Positions 37,635 through 45,700 of a DNA stretch of 64,000 nucleotides are shown in pieces. Each line of letters starts with the position of its first letter. Position 1 is the stretch's first letter. Where the stretch lies: contig CANIPU010000010.1 in NCBI GenBank assembly GCA_947469485.1, positions 1-64,000 on the forward strand, written 5' to 3'. The notes beneath the pieces are model-generated. The model did no database searches. It saw only the letters and a program-made list of their open reading frames with translations, and was not told the origin of the DNA. Source of the DNA: Chitinophagaceae bacterium. GTDB lineage: Bacteria; Bacteroidota; Bacteroidia; Chitinophagales; UBA10324. A program made the position numbers and the translations under genes.

Positions 37635-38591
37635 TTATTTATTCGCAAATAAGGAATCAACAAATTCTTCCTTATTAAATACCTGAAGTTGGTCCATCTT
37701 CTCTCCTACTCCAATATATTTTACCGGTATTTTAAATTGATCAGCGATACCTATAACAACTCCACCTTTTGCAGTTCCGTCTAATTTAGTGAGAGCAATG
37801 GCAGTAACATCAGTTGCCTGCATAAATTGTTTAGCCTGCTCAATTGCATTTTGTCCGGTTGAAGCATCGAGCACTAACAAAACTTCGTGAGGCGCATCAG
37901 GAATTACCTTTTGCATTACCCGCTTGATTTTAGTGAGCTCATTCATCAGGTTAACCTTATTATGCAACCGGCCCGCAGTATCAATTATTATAACATCGTT
38001 ATTGTTTGCCGCACCAGACTGCACAGTATCAAATGCAACTGCCGCAGGGTCAGAACCTTGCAGTTGCTTAACAATCGGCACTTGTACCCTATCTGCCCAA
38101 ATTCCCAACTGCTCAATTGCTGCTGCTCTGAATGTATCAGCTGCACCTAACAGAACTGATTTTCCAGACTGCTTGAACTGATGTGCAAGTTTTCCAATTG
38201 TGGTTGTTTTTCCAACACCATTAACACCAACTACCATAATTACATATGGTTTTTGGGTAATTCCATCGGTAAAACTTTTCAGTTCGTTATTGTTGTTTTC
38301 TGAAAGTATTGCCCTGATTTCTTCTTTCAGCATATTATTCAAAGAATCAGAACCAAGATATTTATCTTTTGCAACACGCGCTTCGAGCCGGTCAATAATT
38401 TTCACTGTTGTAGCGACTCCAACATCCGATGAAATGAGTGCTTCTTCTATATTATCAAGAGTTTCGTCGTCAACTTTTGATTTGCCCGCAACTGCTTTGG
38501 TAATTTTTGTAAAAAAATTCTCACGGGTTTTTTGCAACCCATCATTGAGGTCCTGCTTTTTTTCCTTTGTAAAAAATGAAAACAATCCCAT
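37635..38591 (-). CDS. ftsY: Signal recognition particle receptor FtsY
   Basis: 318 residues, the short form without a long acidic A domain. The N-domain (about 15-100) precedes the GTPase with G1 VVGVNGVGKTTTIGKL, AADTFRAAAIEQL, QGSDPAAVAFD, G3 DTAGRLHNK and G4 TKLDGTAKGG. It docks SRP-ribosome complexes at the inner membrane for co-translational insertion. It follows the rpmB-rpmG-DUF4295 cluster, as in many Bacteroidota, but a terminator lies between them. Confidence 0.96.
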   Translation of the reverse strand: MGLFSFFTKEKKQDLNDGLQKTRENFFTKITKAVAGKSKVDDETLDNIEEALISSDVGVATTVKIIDRLEARVAKDKYLGSDSLNNMLKEEIRAILSENNNNELKSFTDGITQKPYVIMVVGVNGVGKTTTIGKLAHQFKQSGKSVLLGAADTFRAAAIEQLGIWADRVQVPIVKQLQGSDPAAVAFDTVQSGAANNNDVIIIDTAGRLHNKVNLMNELTKIKRVMQKVIPDAPHEVLLVLDASTGQNAIEQAKQFMQATDVTAIALTKLDGTAKGGVVIGIADQFKIPVKYIGVGEKMDQLQVFNKEEFVDSLFANK

Positions 38592-38600
38592 ATTCAGTAA

Positions 38601-38640
38601 AACAAAAAAAGCTTCTCCATCCGAAGAAAGAGAAGCTTTG
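38601..38640 (-). terminator. Terminator after the rpmB-rpmG-DUF4295 operon
   Basis: Arms AAAGCTTCTC (38608-38617) and GAGAAGCTTT (38630-38639) are perfect, with a 12-base loop. On the minus strand a T-run follows. ftsY starts 10 bp further on, so it may need its own promoter or read-through. Confidence 0.85.
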
Positions 38641-38662
38641 TGATTATTAAAACTTCTTTAGC

Positions 38663-38848
38663 TTATTTACCAGCTAAGTATTCTTTCACTTTGTCTTTGT
38701 GTACCATTCTTTCTTTATACACATAAGCACCAGTTTTTTCGGAGCGTTCAGAAACGATTACGCGCACATATGCTTTAGAAGCAGCAGATTGTGCAGCATC
38801 TTTCTGTGTCTTCGCATTCTTGGAGGTTTTACCTGCGTCTTTTGCCAT
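38663..38848 (-). CDS. DUF4295 family small ribosome-associated protein
   Basis: 61 residues, basic. The conserved block is SEKTGAYVYKERMVHKDKVKEYL, shown here in part (KTGAYVYKERMVHKDKVKEY). DUF4295 genes follow rpmG in Bacteroidota, and the protein has been found on Bacteroidota ribosomes as I recall. The N-terminus is a Lys/Ala/Ser-rich extension (about 1-25) longer than in most members. It ends the operon before a terminator. Confidence 0.9.
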   Translation of the reverse strand: MAKDAGKTSKNAKTQKDAAQSAASKAYVRVIVSERSEKTGAYVYKERMVHKDKVKEYLAGK

Positions 38849-38858
38849 GACTATTTAA

Positions 38859-39041
38859 TTATTTAATTTCTTTATGTAATGTGTAGCGCTTTAATGTTGC
38901 GTTGAATTTTTTCAACTCAAGTCTTTCGGGCGTGGTTTTTTTATTTTTGGTTGTAATGTAGCGTGATGTTCCGGCCTGACCACTGGTTTTATGCTCGGTA
39001 CATTCCAAAATCACCTGAACTCTTACTTCTTTCTTTGCCAT
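38859..39041 (-). CDS. rpmG: 50S ribosomal protein L33
   Basis: 60 residues. Conserved segments are [11 protein letters not shown] at the front, [22 protein letters not shown] in the middle (in part [19 protein letters not shown]) and [11 protein letters not shown] at the end. Only one cysteine (ECTE) is present, so this is the zinc-free type. It lies between rpmB and DUF4295 with gaps of 32 and 10 bp. Confidence 0.97.
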   Translation of the reverse strand: MAKKEVRVQVILECTEHKTSGQAGTSRYITTKNKKTTPERLELKKFNATLKRYTLHKEIK

Positions 39042-39073
39042 TGTTGAGCAATTTTATTGCTGAATTAATTTAT

Positions 39074-39313
39074 TTAAATACTTGCTTTTTTATTCGCTCT
39101 CATTTCTTTCAACACTGCTGAAATTCCGTTTTTGGTTATTGTACGAATCGCTGAAGTTGTGATTTTAAGAGTAATCCACTTGCCTTCTTCAGGAATGAAG
39201 AATCGCTTTTTCTGCAGATTCGGTTCGAATCTACGGTTGGTTTTTATATTGGAATGCGAAACTTTGTGTCCCGACAATGCTTTCTTTCCTGTTACTTGAC
39301 AAACGCGCGCCAT
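39074..39313 (-). CDS. rpmB: 50S ribosomal protein L28
   Basis: 79 residues from the ATG at 39313 ([20 protein letters not shown]), the canonical start; a frame from 39340 adds nine unrelated residues that lie over the leader. [18 protein letters not shown] and [14 protein letters not shown] follow as expected. It is first in the rpmB-rpmG-DUF4295 operon and is preceded by a well-formed promoter. Confidence 0.97.
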   Translation of the reverse strand: MARVCQVTGKKALSGHKVSHSNIKTNRRFEPNLQKKRFFIPEEGKWITLKITTSAIRTITKNGISAVLKEMRANKKASI

Positions 39314-39337
39314 GATTTGGTTTTTCTTTAAGGGGCA

Positions 39338-39369
39338 CAAAAGTCAGAAAATAATTTCTCTTATGCAAA
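39338..39369 (-). promoter_or_regulatory. Promoter of rpmB operon
   Basis: On the minus strand, TTTG (39369-39366), a 20-base spacer and GACTTTTG (39345-39338, one mismatch to TAnnTTTG) form a Bacteroidota-type promoter. It predicts a leader of about 20 bases before the ATG at 39313. Confidence 0.6.
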
Positions 39370-39474
39370 CATTATATTGAAATAAATGAAATGGGGAAAT
39401 TTGAACTGTTTATTCCCTTGAAATTTTTTGAATAAAACAGTAATTACACGCAGTTTTCTTCCTAATAAACCTAA

Positions 39475-39654
39475 TTAATCAAGGAAATTATGCGTAAAAA
39501 TAAGAACTGCTATTGTAACAAATAATATAAAAAATATAGTTAGTTCAACTCTTCCATACGCATTCATTACTCTGTTAATGTAACTTTTCTTTTTATTTAC
39601 CAGAACATGATGTTCTGTTGAGGTTTCAGTTGAATTAAATAATGTATGCGGCAT
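39475..39654 (-). CDS. Small single-pass membrane protein, unknown
   Basis: 59 residues from an ATG at 39654 to a TAA at 39475, too short for a 60-residue cutoff. The N-terminal half is polar and basic (MPHTLFNSTETSTEHHVLVN, then KKKSYINRVMNAYGRVE). The second half is a clear transmembrane helix (LTIFFILFVTIAVLIF), ending THNFLD. The charge layout suggests N-in orientation by the positive-inside rule. Composition is protein-like rather than random AT-rich translation. I recognise no family. It follows another tiny gene on the same strand (39688-39861) with a 33-bp gap. Confidence 0.6.
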   Translation of the reverse strand: MPHTLFNSTETSTEHHVLVNKKKSYINRVMNAYGRVELTIFFILFVTIAVLIFTHNFLD

Positions 39655-39687
39655 TAGGATATCATTAATTCAGTATTAACGAAAAAA

Positions 39688-39861
39688 TCAATTACTCATT
39701 ATAAGTTTATATAATTCAAAATCCATATTTGGTGCATGATTAATACTGTATGAATAATCATCGGCTTCGGCTTCTACCTGAAAAACACGGTATGGATGAA
39801 GAGAAACTGCGAAAGTGCTTTCGGCTGCTTTGTTGCATTCGAGGTAGGAGAAGTAGAACAT
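39688..39861 (-). CDS. Small hypothetical protein of 57 residues
   Basis: An open frame runs from an ATG at 39861 to a TGA at 39688. It reads MFYFSYLECNKAAESTFAVS, continues LHPYRVFQVEAEADDYSYSI and ends NMDFELYKLIMSN. It is acidic and aromatic, without a membrane helix. Codon use is protein-like. No family is recognised. It lies just upstream of the small membrane protein on the same strand, so the two may form a small operon. A perfect TACCTA/TAGGTA inverted repeat lies 54 bp upstream of its start. Confidence 0.5.
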   Translation of the reverse strand: MFYFSYLECNKAAESTFAVSLHPYRVFQVEAEADDYSYSINHAPNMDFELYKLIMSN

Positions 39862-39914
39862 ATTAGTATCTGTTTTCGAAAAAATTATTAAGAATGTAGT
39901 AAAACAGACACTAT

Positions 39915-39930
39915 TACCTACTAATAGGTA
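39915..39930. promoter_or_regulatory. Short perfect inverted repeat upstream of the small genes
   Basis: TACCTA, a CTAA spacer, and TAGGTA. It could be a regulator-binding site or a small hairpin. Position suggests control of the small genes to its left; the MFS stop lies 74 bp to its right. Confidence 0.35.
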
Positions 39931-40003
39931 TTATGTTGCATTTAACATAAAAAACAAACAATAAAACTGATTTAAGGGTAGTCTAAATATATAATTTACC
40001 CTA

Positions 40004-41263
40004 TTATTTTAATTCGCGAAGGTTTAAATTCCTTAATTCAGGGAATTTAACCGAAGAATATAAAACTACAATTAAAGACATGCTTCCTCCAAAAATTATA
40101 GATGGAATTAACCCCATAAGTTTAGCTGCAGCTCCGGATTCAAAAGCGCCTAATTCATTACTTGATCCAATAAAAATGTTATTTAAAGCTGAAATCCTTC
40201 CGCGCATTTCATCCGGAGTTAGGAGTTGCTGTAAAGTTCCTCTTATAATAACACTAACGCAATCAAACATACCGGCAATTAATAAAAGTATAAAAGCAAC
40301 TAAAAAATTGGTGGTAAAGGCAAATAAAATGGTTGAAATTCCAAACCCGGCTACGCAATAAAGCAGCCATTTTCCGGCTTCTTTTAGAGGTGGAATGTAT
40401 GCCAATGCAATTCCCATTATTACAGAACCAAGAAATGGTGCTGCGTTTAAAAAGCCTAACCCTTCAGGTCCCACTTTCAATACATCGTTAGAAAACATTG
40501 GTAAAATAGCAATTGCCCCACCAAATAATACTGCAAATAAATCCAGGGTTATTGCAGCTAAGAGTGATTTTGTTTTAAAAAGGAATTTTACTCCAGTTGC
40601 AAGACTTTCCATTAAAGGCTCATTCTTAAATCTTTCAGGCAATGGATGTCGTCTTATTTTAAAGGTCATAAAATAAGATAATACAATTAAACTCACAACA
40701 CAGAAATAAGCAGTTGTAACTCCTGAAAATCCATAAATAACACCTCCTATTGCAGGACCTGCCACTGCTGCCGTTTGCCATGTATTACTACTCCAGGCAG
40801 TGGCATTTGCATAATGTGACCGTGGCACTATTTGACCAAATAACGCTGAAACAGCAGGTGCAAGAAACCCTCTTGCTATACCAGAAATGAATATGACAGA
40901 ATAAACCGGAAGAACACCATAGGTTGCAAGAAACAAGCTGTTGTCGAAGGTGAAATAAGTAAGAGCAATCGCACACAAAAGAAAAACCAGCGTAAACGAG
41001 ACCATTAAAACTTTGCGGTTAAATACATCAGCAGTGTGTCCGGCAAAAAAAGAAGATATAATATATGGAATTGCCTCTGCAAGCCCAATTAAACCTAAAG
41101 AAAGCGGATCTCGAGTATGTTCGAAAATCTGCCAGCCAACTATTACCCCCTGCATTCTTATTGCAACTGTAAATAAAAACCGATACAGCAAAAAATACCT
41201 GAACTCAACAAAGTTCAGCGACGAAAATGGATTATGTTTTTCAGGAATATCTGGAAGACTCAT
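40004..41263 (-). CDS. MFS transporter (EntS-like exporter group)
   Basis: 419 residues with about 11-12 hydrophobic segments. The loop 2-3 signature appears as AGHTADVFNRKVLM (G-x3-D-x2-RRK type). RDPLSLGLIGLAEAIPYI and TAWSSNTWQTAAVAGPAIGG match the MFS_3 group that includes enterobactin exporter EntS. It probably exports a small compound by proton antiport; the substrate is unknown. No siderophore genes are nearby. The start is the ATG at 41263, just after the ferredoxin terminator. Confidence 0.9.
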   Translation of the reverse strand: MSLPDIPEKHNPFSSLNFVEFRYFLLYRFLFTVAIRMQGVIVGWQIFEHTRDPLSLGLIGLAEAIPYIISSFFAGHTADVFNRKVLMVSFTLVFLLCAIALTYFTFDNSLFLATYGVLPVYSVIFISGIARGFLAPAVSALFGQIVPRSHYANATAWSSNTWQTAAVAGPAIGGVIYGFSGVTTAYFCVVSLIVLSYFMTFKIRRHPLPERFKNEPLMESLATGVKFLFKTKSLLAAITLDLFAVLFGGAIAILPMFSNDVLKVGPEGLGFLNAAPFLGSVIMGIALAYIPPLKEAGKWLLYCVAGFGISTILFAFTTNFLVAFILLLIAGMFDCVSVIIRGTLQQLLTPDEMRGRISALNNIFIGSSNELGAFESGAAAKLMGLIPSIIFGGSMSLIVVLYSSVKFPELRNLNLRELK

Positions 41264-41284
41264 AAAAGCTGATCAACAAAAATG

Positions 41285-41320
41285 AAAAAGCCGCTCCGAA
41301 AGTTTTCAAAGCGGCTTTTA
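41285..41320 (-). terminator. Terminator after the ferredoxin gene
   Basis: Arms AAAAGCCGCT and AGCGGCTTTT (41286-41295, 41310-41319) form a perfect 10-bp stem. It lies 21 bp past the ferredoxin stop and just before the MFS gene start, insulating the two. Confidence 0.85.
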
Positions 41321-41340
41321 TTCTTATACACCTTAAAAAA

Positions 41341-41688
41341 TCAGATGTGCATTTTATCTTTCTTTTCAGTTAACTGTTCCTTTGTTTCTACATGATCAGG
41401 ATCAGGAACGCAACAGTCAACCGGGCAAACTGCGGCACATTGTGGTTCTTCGTGAAAACCAGTACATTCTGTACACTTCTCAGGAACAATAAAATACAAG
41501 TCTGATGATATCGGCGCATTCCGCTGATCTGAATCAATTTGTGAGCCATCCAACATTGTTATCATTCCTTTAACCGTAGTTCCATCAGCAAAAGCCCATT
41601 CAGCTCCTCCCTCATAAATTGCATTGTTTGGACATTCAGGTTCGCATGCACCACAATTGATACATTCTTCAGTGATTTTTATCGCCAT
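41341..41688 (-). CDS. 4Fe-4S dicluster ferredoxin
   Basis: 115 residues. The first cluster motif is [12 protein letters not shown] (Cys9, 12, 15, 19). The second is spread over [18 protein letters not shown], with an eight-residue gap as in the Allochromatium-type 2[4Fe-4S] ferredoxins. [11 protein letters not shown] lies between the clusters. It is a soluble low-potential electron carrier; its partners are unknown. It is divergent from the acyl-CoA reductase, a neighbourhood shared by other Bacteroidota. Confidence 0.95.
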   Translation of the reverse strand: MAIKITEECINCGACEPECPNNAIYEGGAEWAFADGTTVKGMITMLDGSQIDSDQRNAPISSDLYFIVPEKCTECTGFHEEPQCAAVCPVDCCVPDPDHVETKEQLTEKKDKMHI

Positions 41689-41719
41689 GATTTTTTCTTT
41701 GAATTAGTTTTGAGCGCTG

Positions 41720-41727
41720 CAAAAATA
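41720..41727 (-). promoter_or_regulatory. -7 promoter element of the ferredoxin gene
   Basis: Minus-strand TATTTTTG is a perfect TAnnTTTG match, 31 bp before the ATG at 41688. The -33 box is only T-rich. Confidence 0.5.
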
Positions 41728-41753
41728 GACACTAATAAAAATTATCATAGACA

Positions 41754-42770
41754 TTGATTAAAAATATTAAAAATAAAAATGCTCCGCCGATTATCGGGTT
41801 AAGCAAACTTGGTGATTTCATTCTGAATTTTCCATCAGATTTGAATGATAAAATGAATGAAGCATATGTAAAAAATAATTGGTTCACAATTGAGAATCAG
41901 AAAATAATGCTCTGTTCCATCGCCAATAATTTTCTAAATGAAGAAAAACTGTTTAATTGGATTAATAATTATAATTATTCCGACACTCACCCCAAAAAAA
42001 TCGGGTTAGTTATGGCAGGTAATATTCCTCTTGTAGGGTTTCACGATTTGTTATGTGTGTGGTTGAGTGGAAATACAGCGCTTGTTAAATTATCATCGAA
42101 AGATGAAGTACTACTGCCTTTTCTGGTTCAGGAGCTTGAAAGAATATCCCCTGTTTTTAAAGACAGAACAATTTTTGCAGAGCGATTAAATGATGCCGAT
42201 GCAATCATTGCAACAGGAAGCAACAATTCTGCTCGATATTTTGAATATTATTTTAAAGATAAACCACACATCATCCGATCAAGCAGGAATTCGGTTGCAG
42301 TGCTTAATGGAAATGAAACAAACGAAGAAATTCTTTCGCTTGGCAAGGATATTTTCAGATACTTTGGATTGGGTTGCAGAAATGTTTCAAAACTATATTT
42401 ACCTGAAGGATACGATCCAACAGAAATTTATAAGACCTTGTCTATATATTCAGATATTTCTTACCATAATAAATACAAAAACAATTTCGATTATAACTGC
42501 ACTATATTATTAATGAATAAAACCCCTCATTTTGCAAATGAATTTTTAATTCTTCAGGAAAGTGAGGCAATTGCATCCAGAATTGCTACTGTTCACTACG
42601 AATTTTATAAATCAGAAAGTGATTTGACCGAAAAATTATCTGCCAGAAAAAACGATATCCAATGCATTATCGGAAAAAAATATATCCCATTTGGCCAATC
42701 ACAAGAACCTTCATTAGTTGATTATGCAGACAATATTGACACATTGAAATTTTTATCGGAGCTGAATTAA
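41754..42770 (+). CDS. LuxC-like acyl-CoA reductase (TTG start)
   Basis: 338 residues resembling the LuxC/acyl-CoA reductase family (aldehyde dehydrogenase fold). Segments include GLVMAGNIPLVGFHDLLCVW, LVKLSSKDEVLLPFL, AIIATGSNNSARYFEYYF and the candidate catalytic Cys208 in FGLGCRNVSKLYLP. It would reduce an acyl-CoA or acyl-enzyme to an aldehyde with NADPH. A TAG at 41748-41750 blocks any upstream extension and the next ATG is 33 codons in, so a TTG (or ATT) start is implied. The protein is slightly shorter than Vibrio LuxC. Confidence 0.88.
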   Translation: MIKNIKNKNAPPIIGLSKLGDFILNFPSDLNDKMNEAYVKNNWFTIENQKIMLCSIANNFLNEEKLFNWINNYNYSDTHPKKIGLVMAGNIPLVGFHDLLCVWLSGNTALVKLSSKDEVLLPFLVQELERISPVFKDRTIFAERLNDADAIIATGSNNSARYFEYYFKDKPHIIRSSRNSVAVLNGNETNEEILSLGKDIFRYFGLGCRNVSKLYLPEGYDPTEIYKTLSIYSDISYHNKYKNNFDYNCTILLMNKTPHFANEFLILQESEAIASRIATVHYEFYKSESDLTEKLSARKNDIQCIIGKKYIPFGQSQEPSLVDYADNIDTLKFLSELN

Positions 42771-42781
42771 TTTACACCAAC

Positions 42782-45700
42782 TTACCTGGAATACTTTTCA
42801 AATTTATAATGTGCTTCCAATTTTCCTTGCAGAAAGATATTTATGAAATAAATTCCTTCCGGCAGACTTTCTACATCTACTCTAAGTTTATTAATTCCAT
42901 CCTTTAATTTCATTTGATCGTGCATCATTTCCTGCCCTAACAGATTTGTTATTGAAATTTTTACATCGTTTACTCCTGATGAAATTAATTCGTAATTGAT
43001 GTGCTTGTTAGTTGGATTCGGATAAAGTGAGGATACAACAACTGCTTCAGATCCAAACACAAGCGAAACAATCTGCGAATAAAAAGCATCGCCATTGTCA
43101 TCAACTTCTTTTAATCTGTAATACCTGATACCATTCTTATTTAATTCTCTGTCAACGAAACTATAATCACGAACAACAAATGAAGTTCCACATCCGGCCA
43201 CCTCACCTATTTTTCTAAAAATAAGTTTACCGTCTGCTCCAAGCTCATTGGATACTTCCAAATCAAAATGATTACAGTTCAATTCAGATGCAGTTGTCCA
43301 TTTCAAAATTGCGTTAATATTATTATCAATATAATCTGCAGTAAAACCTGTTAATTGTATTGGCAGCGAACTTCCGCCAAACCCAATTCCAAAATCAGAA
43401 AATGAAGTCAAATTTGTTCGAACAGCCGTAACGGTTCCACCGCTGATATTTTGTGTTGCATTAGTATGAACTCCCAACGATTGCCAAAGTGAAAAACAAT
43501 CATCGCGTTTAATAACTGCACAATAATTTGCAGCCAATGGCGGATTGGTATACCCGCGTTCATTTAACTGAATATTATAAGTTCCGGATACTGGCTGATC
43601 ATCAGGTGTAATTGTCCAGTAACCTGCATCTAACAATTCAGTTATTGGTGAGCCATTTAAAAATGGTCCGCCGCCGCTATTTGGAACCGGGGAGCAAAAA
43701 GAATTATCTGGAAAATATTCGCCTAATAAATAAATAGTAGGTATTAAATTATTTACTGTAACAGTAGCTAATTCGTATCGGGTTGCATCGCCAATCGGAA
43801 AGTCAAATGCACCTGTATTATTTATATATCGAATTAATCTTCCATTAATATAATTAGTGTTGTTAAAACCAAACACGGCGGCCGGATCTGGATTTATCAC
43901 ATTTAATATGCTTCCGCCAGTACTTACAATTCCACTAAACAAATTTAAATAATTTGTAACTGTAACACCCCCGGTAATTATTATTCCTGCAGAATTATTA
44001 ATTTTAAGATCATAGCAAGTAACACTTGGAATGGTTTGAATTGAAGTACCGCTTAATTCCAATAACCCTCCTGAATGATCGTAAATACCTGAAGGTTCAA
44101 CAATTAAATCACCCTTCATATCTAAAATATTTGAAGATATTGACAGAATAGCCCCATTTTTTATCGTTAAACTTTTACACTTTGCAATTCCGCCAAGATC
44201 AATTAATGGATCAAAGAGTGTAAGAGCACTTGAAGGAATTGTAACATCGGTAGTGTAAGTAGGAACGCCATCACACCAATTCGCAGGATTATTCCAATCA
44301 GTACTAATTCCACCTACCCAATGACCAGCTAAAACTACTGGTCCAGCAATTATTGTTACGCTATTTGAAGGCGCTGAAATACAGCCCGCGGAATTTGTAA
44401 CTGTATAACTATATGGGCCTCCAATAGCCACTGAACTAATTAAATTTGTAGTACCTGATCCTGATATTGAATTTGGATTTATGGTCCAGCTTCCTATTGA
44501 TGGCAAACTGGATAATAAAATACTTCCAGTAAGAATGGTTGAACAGGTAGGTTGTGTTGCAGTTGCAACCGGAGCTGATGGAGGCGGTGCAATATTTACA
44601 ATTACTGCAATTTGTGTTCTTGGTCCTTCGCATACCGGCAAACCACTTGAATTTGTCTGAGAAACATAATATGCAGTAGTTCCCGGAACAATGGTAGAAG
44701 GGATTGGTGCTGTTGAAGACCCAACACCTCCTGTGGCTGAAGTATACCAGAGTAAATTAGTACCAGTTGCGGTTAATTGACTTGGCGCAGCATTAAGAGC
44801 ATAAGTAATAGGAGTTGAAACAGTGGGCGCTAATGTAGCACATGAAACTGGTCCACTGCCACCTACAATTACTCCGGTTGCATTTGGAACAGAAACTGAT
44901 ACATCAGCTATATATCCTAAAGAAGTAGAAAAAATTCCACAGGTTGTTCTATAAGGACAATCATTTGGATACAAATCTGACTGTATCCAAAGGCGCATTT
45001 TTATTCCGCTTGTTGCCACATTTGTCGGAACTGTTATGCTTTGGGCAGCTCCAAGTGCATTGGTTATTGTTCCTGATGGATATCGTTCACCCGAATCTCT
45101 GAAATCACCATTCCCATTCCAATCAATCCATACTGCCCATCTAAAATCAAGACCAATCCAATCATCAAAATTGAAAGAAAGTGAATAAGTTGAGCCTTCA
45201 TTTACAGTAAAAACATAGGTTGCTGTAAGATCATTATAACCATTTCCATTATTTGCAGCATTACACGGGAAGTTAGCTAAAGTATTTCCGAAGGTTGCAT
45301 TAAGAATCGTCATTCCCTGGCAACAAGCAGTAATGCAACCAGTAAATGCACATGCTGCTGCAACAGGTGTGGTAATTGCACATGTTCCTCCAGGTAAAGG
45401 TCTATTTCCTGCAGGTGCAATAACTGAAGGTGTTTTATCCGATGACACACCATTTTCTGAAATATTAAAGGAGGTAATTGTAGCATCTAATACATGACCT
45501 CCAACCGCAGTGGATTTAACATCATATGCAATCCAGAAATAATTATTACCTGTTAACAGCGCAAAATTCCCGGTTGCAATAAGAGACGCCGGATTTGTTG
45601 TAAAAGTGCTACCGAATTGGGTAGCGTTTGAAAAGGCATTGCTGTTGCCGGTGAAAAATATTTTTGCGTTAGTAACATCAGTAGCAACATTTGTTGATCC

